A stretch of DNA of 14,620 bases, from contig CAUZRD010000039.1 of assembly GCA_963582255.1 (NCBI GenBank), positions 1 to 14,620 of the forward strand. The letters run 5' to 3'. The DNA is from CAUZRD01 sp963582255. Its GTDB lineage: Bacteria; Pseudomonadota; Alphaproteobacteria; Rhizobiales; TMED25. Shown in pieces: positions 1 through 6,779 of the stretch; the stretch's first letter is position 1; the number at the start of each line of letters is the position of its first letter. The position numbers and the translations under genes were made by a program. The notes under the pieces are model-generated. The model was given only the letters and a program-made list of their open reading frames with translations. It did not search any database and was not told the DNA's origin.

Positions 1-63
1 TTGCGCTTTGTGAGCTTGTTAGCTCCTGACAATCACAAGCTACTCGGACACTGAACCCCATGC

Positions 64-79
64 TGTGATGCTAATCACA
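64..79. promoter_or_regulatory. CRP-type palindromic operator
   Basis: The sequence TGTGA-N6-TCACA is present exactly, and the palindrome extends to TGTGAT-GCTA-ATCACA. This is the classical consensus half-site pair of CRP, the cAMP-responsive activator of the CRP/FNR superfamily. The FNR pattern TTGAT-N4-ATCAA fits less well. A weak -10-like GATATT lies at 105-110 on the plus strand, and a poorer TAGCTT lies on the minus strand at 37-42. It could therefore control either a gene left of the window or a transcript running toward the tRNA gene. No coding target is visible inside the window. The match is certain; the function is inferred. Confidence 0.5.
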
Positions 80-188
80 CAAATAGTAGTTTGTTTGTTT
101 ATTGGATATTACCCTACAGAACAGAGGCCTCAGGAACTGCGCGTTGTTAGGGCGCGGGATAAGTTAGCTATAAACGCGCCTGTAAAAT

Positions 189-206
189 AAATGCGTTAAG
201 GCATTT
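189..206 (-). terminator. weak terminator-like hairpin after tRNA-Ser
   Basis: On the minus strand, a 6-bp stem AAATGC/GCATTT with a 6-nt loop begins four bases after the encoded CCA of the tRNA and is followed by ATTTTA. The stem is AT-rich and the U tract is interrupted, so it is a weak candidate for the 3' end of the tRNA transcript. Confidence 0.35.
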
Positions 207-209
207 TAA

Positions 210-299
210 TGGCGGAGAGAGAGGGATTCGAACCCTCGGAACGCTTGCGCGCTCAACGGTTTTCGAGACCGTCCCGTTCAACCACTCCGGCACCTCTCC
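210..299 (-). tRNA. tRNA-Ser(CGA)
   Basis: The minus strand folds as a complete 90-nt type II tRNA. The acceptor stem GGAGAGG pairs with TCTCTCC, with one G-U pair at position 7, followed by discriminator G73 and an encoded CCA. The T arm is GAGGG-TTCGAAT-CCCTC. The anticodon stem ACGGT/ACCGT encloses loop CTCGAAA, giving anticodon CGA (plus-strand 263-265), which reads the serine codon UCG. The long variable arm GAGCGC-GCAA-GCGTTC, closed by a GCAA tetraloop, is characteristic of serine tRNAs. It is transcribed divergently from rplU. No clear promoter could be assigned upstream of it. Confidence 0.97.
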
Positions 300-447
300 A
301 ATAAAATCACCTGAATCACTCCTATAGCCCCCTGTCTACAACTAAGGGTGTTGACCCAAGCGAGCTGAGATTAAACACATGGCCCTATCGGCTCAAGCGA
401 AGATCCGCCGCTAAAGCACATAAGATTGCTAGTTTACGCTAGTTCTG

Positions 448-476
448 CTTGACTTGCATTCGCCGAGAAGTATATT
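448..476 (+). promoter_or_regulatory. sigma70-type promoter of rplU-rpmA
   Basis: A -35 element CTTGAC/TTGACT (448-454) and a -10 element TATATT (471-476) are separated by 16-17 bp. Transcription should start near 482-484. The bases between the -10 box and the predicted start, TCGCGCG, form a GC-rich discriminator. This is typical of growth-rate and ppGpp/DksA-controlled ribosomal promoters, and that mode of control is inferred here. A 10-bp-period direct repeat (GCTAGTT at 428-434 and 438-444) sits directly upstream of the -35. Confidence 0.75.
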
Positions 477-484
477 TCGCGCGC

Positions 485-502
485 GGCGGGCATTTGCCCG
501 CC
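485..502 (+). promoter_or_regulatory. 5' leader hairpin of rplU mRNA
   Basis: An all-GC 7-bp stem, GGCGGGC/GCCCGCC, with loop ATTT lies at the very start of the predicted rplU transcript. It is followed by the U-rich stretch ATTTCATTTT, and the AGGGG ribosome-binding site lies at 517-521. It could act as an attenuator, a 5'-end stabiliser, or a binding site for autoregulation by L21. The sequence alone does not decide among these. Confidence 0.45.
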
Positions 503-526
503 ATTTCATTTTGAGCAGGGGTTCCC

Positions 527-1141
527 ATGTTTGCGGTCATCAAGACAGGTGGCAAGCAGTATCGTGTCTCCAAAGATGATGTGATTGCTGTTGAAAAATT
601 GACTGGTGAATCAGGTGACGTGATCTCTTTCACCGACGTGCTTATGCTAGCTGGCGAAGGCGACCCACAACTTGGTGCACCTTTAGTTGATGGCGTAACC
701 GTTACCGGCGAAGTCGTAGAGCAAACGCGCGGGGCTAAGATCCTCGTCTTTAAGAAAAAGCGCCGTAAGAACTACCGCCGCACCCAGGGCCATCGCCAGC
801 ACATAACCCTTGTGCGCATTACCGATATTTTTACCGGGGACGAAAAACCACCTGCCACCCAAAAAGCCAAGGCTCCTACCAAGGCGGTTTCCGCAAAGAA
901 GCCCAGCCCAGCAGTAAAAGCAGAAAAAAGTATACCCGCTGGCAAGGATGATTTAAAAAAAATCTCTGGACTCGGTCCAGTCATGGAGAAAAAGTTGGGT
1001 TCGCTGGGGATTAACACTTTTGCTCAGATCTCAATATTCAACTCCGAAGATATAAAGCGCATTGATGGCGAGCTAAATCTTAAGGGTAAGATCGAGCGTG
1101 AAGACTGGGTTGCACAAGCTAAAAAGCTTGCAGAAGATTAA
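527..1141 (+). CDS. rplU: 50S ribosomal protein L21 with C-terminal helix-hairpin-helix extension
   Basis: L21 binds 23S rRNA in the large ribosomal subunit. Residues 1-104 are the complete L21 fold, starting MFAVIKTGGKQY and including the basic FKKKRRKNYRRTQGHRQ segment that contacts rRNA. Most bacterial L21 proteins end here at about 103 residues. This one continues through a Lys/Ala/Pro-rich linker (about 105-139) into a helix-hairpin-helix module (141-204) with the hairpin SGLGP at 147-151 and the ending REDWVAQAKKLAED. Such an extension is known in alphaproteobacterial L21, and a similar module occurs at the C-terminus of NuoE in the same class. Its role is not established. The ATG start has AGGGG at 517-521. 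The gene is first in an operon with rpmA, 30 bp downstream. Confidence 0.96.
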   Translation: MFAVIKTGGKQYRVSKDDVIAVEKLTGESGDVISFTDVLMLAGEGDPQLGAPLVDGVTVTGEVVEQTRGAKILVFKKKRRKNYRRTQGHRQHITLVRITDIFTGDEKPPATQKAKAPTKAVSAKKPSPAVKAEKSIPAGKDDLKKISGLGPVMEKKLGSLGINTFAQISIFNSEDIKRIDGELNLKGKIEREDWVAQAKKLAED

Positions 1142-1171
1142 TACCCCCGCACGTGTTTAGAGGATAGCGAG

Positions 1172-1441
1172 ATGGCACATAAAAAAGCAGGCGGCTCGTC
1201 AAGGAATGGCCGCGACTCCGCCGGCCGACGACTCGGTGTTAAAAAATATGGTGGTGAGCACGTGATTCCAGGTAATATTATTATTCGCCAACGCGGGACT
1301 AAATGGCACCCCGGCACAAATGTTGGCCTTGGCCGCGACCACACCGTATTCGCATTGTGCGAAGGCAAAGTCAGCTTTGCCTCTGGGCGTGGGGGTCGTA
1401 CCTATGTATCCGTTATGCCGCTCGCAGAGGCAGCTGAATAG
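1172..1441 (+). CDS. rpmA: 50S ribosomal protein L27
   Basis: L27 is a large-subunit protein whose N-terminal tail reaches the peptidyl-transferase centre. At 89 residues it has normal length. It begins MAHKKAGGSSRNGRDS and carries the conserved LGVKKYGGE and GNIIIRQRG segments and the HPGTNVGLGRDHTVFA block. It lacks the N-terminal cleavable extension seen in Firmicutes. The ATG start is preceded by AGAGGA (1159-1164) at suitable spacing. It follows rplU in the usual order and ends 63 bp before a strong intrinsic terminator, so the two genes form a closed transcription unit separate from obgE. Confidence 0.98.
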   Translation: MAHKKAGGSSRNGRDSAGRRLGVKKYGGEHVIPGNIIIRQRGTKWHPGTNVGLGRDHTVFALCEGKVSFASGRGGRTYVSVMPLAEAAE

Positions 1442-1504
1442 CTCCAAAAGAACGTTCCTTCTGAGATTGCACCTACTCCGGAACTTGAGATTTCTAGAAA
1501 ATAT

Positions 1505-1536
1505 AAAAAGGGAGATGGGACGCCATCTCCCTTTTT
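1505..1536 (+). terminator. intrinsic terminator of rplU-rpmA
   Basis: GGGAGATGG and CCATCTCCC form a perfect stem around loop GACG. An A5 run precedes it and a T5 run follows, so the stem extends to 14 bp. The GC-rich stem plus U tract is a textbook rho-independent terminator. The flanking A and T runs would let it work on both strands. Confidence 0.93.
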
Positions 1537-1539
1537 AGT

Positions 1540-1977
1540 TATGCTGGAGAAACCTCATGGAATGGCGTTTTCCTATCTGGGTGAGATCAAGACATCTATA
1601 CAATTATGGTACTGCCTAAAGCTGAAAAACGTGATCAGTTAAGAGTAACTGCCAACAACCGGTCTATAATATCTAATTTATTGCGCATACCCCATCCCTA
1701 TTGTCCAAAAGATACTCACGAACGGTCACTCCCGCACTGGAAAGTAAAAATAAAAAACATTCGTTATTACGATTTCAGCTAATGACATAGTCATGGGCGC
1801 TTGCGGTATCCGTTCTGGCTGAACATTACTATTCCGGTTGCCGGATCTGAAACACATTTCAAACTGGCAGCTACATGAATGGTATGAGTATTAGCGTTAG
1901 AGATAAAACAAACGCTCAAATTGAGATTTTTTTAGGTTTTGCAGTAGTATGAGTATAAATGGCGGTTGACGAATTAG
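1540..1977. other. long AT-rich intergenic region before obgE
   Basis: About 440 bp lie between the rpmA terminator and obgE, and I recognise no gene in them. Only very short ORFs occur: 33 codons at 1541-1642 and 25 codons at 1875-1952. Neither has a convincing ribosome-binding site or a known sequence. A possible obgE promoter is TTGAGA (1921-1926) with TAGTAT (1945-1950), 18 bp apart. An inverted repeat AGCGTT/AACGCT (1893-1898 and 1911-1916) precedes a T7 run at 1927-1933. No tRNA or recognisable riboswitch was seen. Confidence 0.5.
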
Positions 1978-3018
1978 ATGAAATTTCTTGATCAGGCTAA
2001 GGCTTATGTGAAGGCGGGTGACGGCGGCGGTGGTTGCGTTTCATTCCGGCGTGAGAAATATATCGAATTCGGCGGCCCCGACGGCGGCGACGGCGGGCGT
2101 GGAGGCGACGTATGGGTTGAAGCGGTTGAGGGCCTAAATACCTTGATTGACTATCGCTATCAACAGCACTTCAAAGCCGCCAAGGGTACCCCCGGCAGCG
2201 GTAAAAACCGAACTGGCGCCGGGGGCAATGATGTCATCTTGAAAGTGCCGGTTGGAACCCAAATCGTCGATGACGACGGTGAGACACTGATTGCTGACCT
2301 AACCCGGGTTGGTGAGCGGGTGCTTCTTGCTAAGGGTGGCAATGGTGGCTTCGGCAACACGCGATTTAAATCATCAACCAACCGCACCCCGCGCCGGGCC
2401 AATCCCGGCGAAGCCGGTCCAGAGCTTTGGATATGGCTTAAACTAAAACTGATCGCCGATGCAGGAATTATAGGCCTACCCAACGCCGGAAAATCCACAC
2501 TGCTATCGCGGGTTAGTGCCGCCCGGCCAAAAATTGCTGATTATCCCTTCACCACCCTCACCCCCGCCCTCGGCGTGGTAGATTTTGGACCTGTAAGCTT
2601 TGTTCTCGCCGATATTCCTGGCCTTATAGAAGGTGCCCATGAAGGCATTGGTCTTGGAGACCAATTTTTAGCACATATCGAGCGTTGCAGCGTTCTTCTT
2701 CATCTAATATCAGTTAGCGAAGCTAACATTTGTGACGCCTATCGGACCATCCGCACCGAAATTGAGGCCTATGGTGCAGATCTTGAAGGAAAGATCGAAA
2801 TCATTGCCCTAAACAAATGCGATATTCTAAGCGACGAAGAGTTGGAGCAAATTTCCCGCGAGCTAGAGCAGACTTGTGGCTGCACACCGCTACGTATATC
2901 CGCTGTCACCGGCAAAGGTGTCAAACAGGCAATGGATGACATCCTAGTCGCGATTGATCGCAATCGGGAAGCCGCACTTAAGAGTTCAACAAGCGAACAA
3001 CCGGTCTGGCAGCCATGA
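1978..3018 (+). CDS. obgE: GTPase Obg/CgtA, ribosome assembly factor
   Basis: Obg is an essential GTPase that binds the maturing 50S subunit and links ribosome assembly to growth and ppGpp. The 346 residues show the glycine-rich Obg fold (about 1-158: MKFLDQAKAYVKAGDGGGG and the GGPDGGDGGRGG loop), then the G domain. Its motifs are G1 GLPNAGKST, switch II DIPGLIEGA, G4 NKCD and G5 SAVTGKG. The optional C-terminal OCT domain is absent, as is usual in Gram-negative Obg. The ATG start fits the conserved MKFLD N-terminus, but the ribosome-binding site is weak (GGCGG about 12 bp upstream). Its stop overlaps the proB start by four bases (ATGA), implying translational coupling. Confidence 0.97.
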   Translation: MKFLDQAKAYVKAGDGGGGCVSFRREKYIEFGGPDGGDGGRGGDVWVEAVEGLNTLIDYRYQQHFKAAKGTPGSGKNRTGAGGNDVILKVPVGTQIVDDDGETLIADLTRVGERVLLAKGGNGGFGNTRFKSSTNRTPRRANPGEAGPELWIWLKLKLIADAGIIGLPNAGKSTLLSRVSAARPKIADYPFTTLTPALGVVDFGPVSFVLADIPGLIEGAHEGIGLGDQFLAHIERCSVLLHLISVSEANICDAYRTIRTEIEAYGADLEGKIEIIALNKCDILSDEELEQISRELEQTCGCTPLRISAVTGKGVKQAMDDILVAIDRNREAALKSSTSEQPVWQP

Positions 3019-4127
3019 GTCGTCTTGATGAATCCCGCCGCATCGTTCTAAAAATCGGATCGGCGCTGCTCACCGATGAGTCCGGAGCTTTACGCCACAA
3101 CTGGTTGAGAGGCCTTGGCAAAGATATCTCCAAGTTACGTGCCTCCGGGAAGCAGGTCATAGTGGTATCTTCTGGCGCAATTTCGCTTGGCCGAGCAGCT
3201 CTTGCCCTTCCTCCAGGCTCCCTTAAACTAGATGAGGCTCAGGCGGCCGCGGCAGTAGGACAGATTGAACTTGCTAGAGCCTATCGTGACACTCTTCAAA
3301 CGCTCGACATCGCTGCCGCTCAGCTTCTTCTCACTTGGGAAGATACTGAGATACGACGTCGATACCTCAACGCCCGCAACACGGTCTTAACCCTTTTGGA
3401 ACTTGGCGTAGTTCCGATCATCAACGAAAACGATACCGTAGCCACCGCTGAAATCCGCTATGGAGATAATGACCGCTTAGCCGCACGCGTTGCTTCAATG
3501 GTAAGCGCAGATTGCCTGATTCTTCTGTCGAATATCGATGGCATGTACACCGCACCGCCCAGTCTTAATGCCAATGCCAAACATTTACCCGAAATTTCTG
3601 AAATCACTGATGAAATGGCCAACATGGCTGGAGATGCGGGCAAATATGGCACTGGCGGCATGGTCACGAAACTGGAGGCCGCACGCATCTCTATACAGTC
3701 CGGATGTCATATGGCGATTATAGATGGGCGCCCTGACCTACCAATCAGTGCGCTTGAACAAGGGGCAAAATCCACCTGGTTCATTGCTGGCACATCACCG
3801 CGCGCTGCCAGAAAACGTTGGATTGCAGGTATACTCAAGCCCAACGGTCGCATTCTCATCGATGATGGCGCGCACAAAGCGCTAGTGGCGGAGAAAAGCC
3901 TCCTGCCTGCCGGCATCACAGATGTGATCGGACAATTTCAGCGCGGCGATGCGGTCATAATCTGTGACCAGAATAGCCGCGAGTTAGCACGCGGCCTAAC
4001 CGCCTATGGTGACGGAGATGCGCGCAAGATAGCTGGACGTAAATCCCGTGAAATTGAAGCTATTCTCGGATATCATGGGCGAACGTCACTGGTTCACCGG
4101 GACGATCTCGTCCTTACCTGTAGATAA
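3015..4127 (+). CDS. proB: glutamate 5-kinase
   Basis: ProB phosphorylates glutamate to gamma-glutamyl phosphate, the first and feedback-controlled step of proline synthesis in the cytoplasm. The 370 residues comprise an amino-acid-kinase domain (about 1-260) with RRIVLKIGSALLTDE, the VVSSGAISLGR substrate loop, PIINENDTVA and YGDNDRLAARVA, followed by GTGGMVTKLEAA. A C-terminal PUA domain (about 269-367) follows, as in full-length bacterial ProB. It starts on the ATGA overlap with obgE, and its stop lies 19 bp before proA, the enzyme that uses its unstable product. Coupled expression of the two therefore makes sense. Confidence 0.97.
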   Translation: MSRLDESRRIVLKIGSALLTDESGALRHNWLRGLGKDISKLRASGKQVIVVSSGAISLGRAALALPPGSLKLDEAQAAAAVGQIELARAYRDTLQTLDIAAAQLLLTWEDTEIRRRYLNARNTVLTLLELGVVPIINENDTVATAEIRYGDNDRLAARVASMVSADCLILLSNIDGMYTAPPSLNANAKHLPEISEITDEMANMAGDAGKYGTGGMVTKLEAARISIQSGCHMAIIDGRPDLPISALEQGAKSTWFIAGTSPRAARKRWIAGILKPNGRILIDDGAHKALVAEKSLLPAGITDVIGQFQRGDAVIICDQNSRELARGLTAYGDGDARKIAGRKSREIEAILGYHGRTSLVHRDDLVLTCR

Positions 4128-4146
4128 TTATACCAAGAGATAGAGC

Positions 4147-5445
4147 ATGACGGGCACTGATCTTGTAGAACCAAACGAACGGAACATGGACCTCGCGGAG
4201 GTGATGCACCGCATAGGCACATCTGCTCACCGCAGTGCGGCAACCCTCGCTTTAGCGCCGCGCCAACATAAAGATTCAGCCTTAAAAAGCGCGGCGAGCG
4301 AGATCCGAAAGCACGCGGACAACATTATCAATGCCAACGAAATAGATCTTAATTCAGCCCGCAACGTCGGTCAGACAACTGCGTTTATTGACCGCCTGAC
4401 ACTCAACAATGAGCGTATCGAGGCAATGGCCGTTGGGCTTGAAGTCATAGCTGAACTTCCCGACCCCGTTGGCCGTTCACTCGACCGCTGGACACGTCCT
4501 AACGGACTTGAAATTCAGCGTATAGCCGTTCCTCTTGGAGTGATTGGCATCATCTACGAAAGCCGGCCCAACGTGACCGCCGACGCTGGCGCACTTTGTC
4601 TTAAATCTGGCAATGCTGCGATATTGCGCGGTGGATCGGATAGCTTTCACTCAAGCACCGCGATTCATCGCGCACTCGTCGCCGGCATCACATCAGCCGG
4701 ACTACCCGATACTTGTGTGCAGCTAGTTCCAGTACGCAACCGAGATGCAGTTGGCCACATGCTCTGTGGGCTTGATGGCAATATCGACGTTATTATCCCG
4801 CGCGGTGGTAAAGGGCTGGTTGAAAGGGTAGGCCATGATGCGCGCGTACCAGTATTTTCTCATCTGGAGGGAATCTGCCATGTCTTTGTGGATGCAGACG
4901 CCGATCTTGCTAAAGCCATCGCGGTAATAGTGAATGCCAAAATGCGTCGCACTGGAATTTGCGGTGCCGCCGAAACAGTTCTGATCGACCGAGCCTGCGC
5001 ACCCACTCATCTTCAACCCATAATTAGATCTCTCTTGGATGCTGGCTGCGCCGTGCGGGGTGATAATATGGTTGCAGCAAGCGATACAAGAGTAGAGGAT
5101 GCAACCGTCGATGATTGGGATACTGAATATCTCGATGCCATCATTGCCGCGCGCGTCGTCGATGGCATTGATAGTGCCCTGGCCCATATCTCCGAGCACG
5201 GATCCCATCATACCGATGCTATCCTAACCGAAAACCAGAAGACAGCCGACAGATTTTTACGTGAGGTCGATAGCGCTATTGTCCTGCATAATGCTTCCAC
5301 CCAATTTGCCGATGGAGGTGAATTCGGGTTTGGTGCCGAGATCGGAATCTCCACCGGACGTCTACACGCAAGAGGCCCCGTTGGTCTTGAGCAACTTACC
5401 AGTTTTAAGTATGTCGTTCGCGGTGTAGGCCAGACTCGAGACTGA
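4147..5445 (+). CDS. proA: gamma-glutamyl phosphate reductase
   Basis: ProA reduces gamma-glutamyl phosphate to glutamate-5-semialdehyde with NADPH, the second step of proline synthesis. The 432 residues match the family's usual length (about 415-430) with a slightly long N-terminus. An aldehyde-dehydrogenase-like fold is shown by VPLGVIGIIYESRPNVTAD and by the catalytic cysteine C272 in TGICGAAETVL. The C-terminal FGFGAEIGISTGRLHARGP motif is also present. The ATG start has a purine-rich AGAGATAGAG (4136-4145) just upstream. The stop TGA is in the same reading frame as the downstream nadD, which limits where nadD can begin. Confidence 0.97.
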   Translation: MTGTDLVEPNERNMDLAEVMHRIGTSAHRSAATLALAPRQHKDSALKSAASEIRKHADNIINANEIDLNSARNVGQTTAFIDRLTLNNERIEAMAVGLEVIAELPDPVGRSLDRWTRPNGLEIQRIAVPLGVIGIIYESRPNVTADAGALCLKSGNAAILRGGSDSFHSSTAIHRALVAGITSAGLPDTCVQLVPVRNRDAVGHMLCGLDGNIDVIIPRGGKGLVERVGHDARVPVFSHLEGICHVFVDADADLAKAIAVIVNAKMRRTGICGAAETVLIDRACAPTHLQPIIRSLLDAGCAVRGDNMVAASDTRVEDATVDDWDTEYLDAIIAARVVDGIDSALAHISEHGSHHTDAILTENQKTADRFLREVDSAIVLHNASTQFADGGEFGFGAEIGISTGRLHARGPVGLEQLTSFKYVVRGVGQTRD

Positions 5446-5508
5446 TTTAAAGCCTCGCGTCTGACCTTCATCACTCATCAACCCATTCCACCAACAAAAC
5501 CCATTGCC

Positions 5509-6141
5509 GTGACATCAAATCTTAAAGCCCCACGCTACATCATCTCAGGTCTGCCTATCGCCGGCAGAAGACAGCGCATCGGCCTGCTCGGCGGCTCGTT
5601 CAATCCGGCACATGAGGGCCATTTGCAAATATCTTGTATTGCACAATCCCGCCTGCAACTGGACGAAATTTGGTGGCTGGTCAGCCCACGAAACCCTTTG
5701 AAATCGCAACGCGGGCTTTCTAATCTGGACCAGCGCATCGCCCATGCAAAAAATTTGCCCTTACCCGGCTTTATCCACGTCACGTCGCTGGAAAGCGCAA
5801 TCGGTGCCAGATTTTCAATCGAAACAGTTCAGTTTTTACAGAAACGCTTTGCCGAGACAAACTTTGTCTGGTTGATCGGCGCCGATAATTTGGTGATCCT
5901 GCATCGCTGGCACGCATGGCGTAAGCTTGTTAGTAAGATCCCCTTCGCCGTGATTGACCGACCAGGGGCTGGTCTGAAAGCGGCTGCCTCCCCTGCAGCA
6001 CAATATCTGTCCAGATTCAGGCTTGATGAATCAGACGCCAGCGCTCTTGCAACTGCTAATTCACCAGCATGGACGATCATACACGGGCCTCTTTCATCCC
6101 AATCCTCCACCGCCATCCGCACCGGCCTTTGGTCCATTTAG
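5509..6141 (+). CDS. nadD: nicotinate-nucleotide adenylyltransferase
   Basis: NadD converts nicotinate mononucleotide and ATP to deamido-NAD in NAD synthesis. The 210 residues carry the nucleotidyltransferase motif GGSFNPAHEGH (28-38, with the HxGH signature at 35-38), then LVSPRNPLK, the WLIGADNL block, and the ISSTxIR-like QSSTAIR near the end (198-204). The protein stops six residues after this motif, earlier than the E. coli enzyme. Short C-termini are, as I recall, common in alphaproteobacterial NadD. The start is GTG: between the in-frame proA stop and this codon there is no ATG, GTG or TTG, so the choice is forced. I see no Shine-Dalgarno sequence, so it may depend on coupling with proA, 63 bp upstream. 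Confidence 0.94.
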   Translation: MTSNLKAPRYIISGLPIAGRRQRIGLLGGSFNPAHEGHLQISCIAQSRLQLDEIWWLVSPRNPLKSQRGLSNLDQRIAHAKNLPLPGFIHVTSLESAIGARFSIETVQFLQKRFAETNFVWLIGADNLVILHRWHAWRKLVSKIPFAVIDRPGAGLKAAASPAAQYLSRFRLDESDASALATANSPAWTIIHGPLSSQSSTAIRTGLWSI

Positions 6142-6372
6142 GAATTAGTAATCCGGCAAAACTGCTCATACCTAACTAATTACATTCTGTATTTTAATAA
6201 CTATTATTGGCCATCATATTGTTTTTATAGTTCTGCACGAGTATCTCTAGAGATAGAAACCCTAGTTGGCGCGTATCTTATACTAACGCATTCAGTTAAA
6301 GAAAACGACCACTTTGCACACTCCGTTGCGACGAGGCCACTCATCCTGACACCCACAATCTCCATATTTAGC
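6142..6372. other. nadD-rsfS intergenic region with 14-bp palindrome
   Basis: This 231-bp gap has no recognisable gene. It is AT-rich at 6160-6235 and holds the perfect palindrome TATCTCTAGAGATA at 6242-6255. A -10-like TATACT follows at 6279-6284, but no good -35 stands at the right distance. The frame of rsfS stays open through most of the region but contains no ATG, GTG or TTG, so an extended rsfS is unlikely. A promoter or operator for rsfS-rlmH is plausible but not shown. Confidence 0.35.
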
Positions 6373-6762
6373 ATGCCCGAGCACGCCGAAACTGGCGGGC
6401 CATCGCTTAGTGCAATCTCTGCTAAAACCCTATTGGAACAAATTCTCATTATTCTTGATGATGCGAAGGCGCAAGATTTGACTACAATCAATCTGGTGGA
6501 GCGTAGTCAGATGGCCGACACCATGATCATCGTCACAGGCACCTCCAATCGTCATGTTAGCTCCATCGCTGAACATCTACGCACCAAACTCAAACAATTA
6601 GGGGTTAAGCAAATTAAGCTCGAAGGCCAATCAAATTGTGATTGGGTTTTGGTCAATGCTGGTGATGTGATCGTGCATATATTTAGGGAGGAGGTTCGAA
6701 GCTTCTACAATCTTGAGAAGCTTTGGTCTCCGGACGCACCGCGTGAGCACGCCCCTTCATAG
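6373..6762 (+). CDS. rsfS: ribosomal silencing factor RsfS
   Basis: RsfS (DUF143, Iojap family) binds L14 on the 50S subunit and blocks joining with 30S, lowering translation when nutrients are short. The 129 residues contain the family core: LDDAKAQDLTTINL, MADTMIIVTGTSNRHV, and the C-terminal DWVLVNAGDVIVHIFREEVR followed by FYNLEKLW. The first 20 residues or so are variable. The ATG is the only canonical start before the conserved core and lacks a visible ribosome-binding site. Its position between nadD and rlmH is the usual arrangement, and the rlmH start follows 17 bp after its stop. Confidence 0.95.
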   Translation: MPEHAETGGPSLSAISAKTLLEQILIILDDAKAQDLTTINLVERSQMADTMIIVTGTSNRHVSSIAEHLRTKLKQLGVKQIKLEGQSNCDWVLVNAGDVIVHIFREEVRSFYNLEKLWSPDAPREHAPS

Positions 6763-6779
6763 ATATCGGGTAATTCAGA

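Noticed and set aside
1..54. Open frame of 17 codons from the left edge, ending in TGA
   Set aside because: It could be the tail of a gene outside the window, but 17 codons with no recognisable sequence cannot support a call.
149..181. Inverted repeat GGCGCG/CGCGCC with an 18-nt loop downstream of the tRNA gene
   Set aside because: No U tract follows on either strand and the loop is long; not supported as a terminator or RNA gene.
1541..1642. 33-codon ORF right after the rpmA terminator
   Set aside because: The upstream bases are the terminator U tract with no ribosome-binding site, and the peptide is not recognisable.
1875..1952. 25-codon ORF (MNGMSISVRD...) ahead of obgE
   Set aside because: No convincing ribosome-binding site; of the length expected by chance in AT-rich DNA.
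1959..1991. 10-residue ORF MAVDELDEIS overlapping the obgE start
   Set aside because: No ribosome-binding site; chance overlap is the simpler explanation.
4723..5211. 162-codon open frame on the minus strand inside proA
   Set aside because: It lies antisense to the fully conserved proA and shows no family resemblance; a shadow frame.
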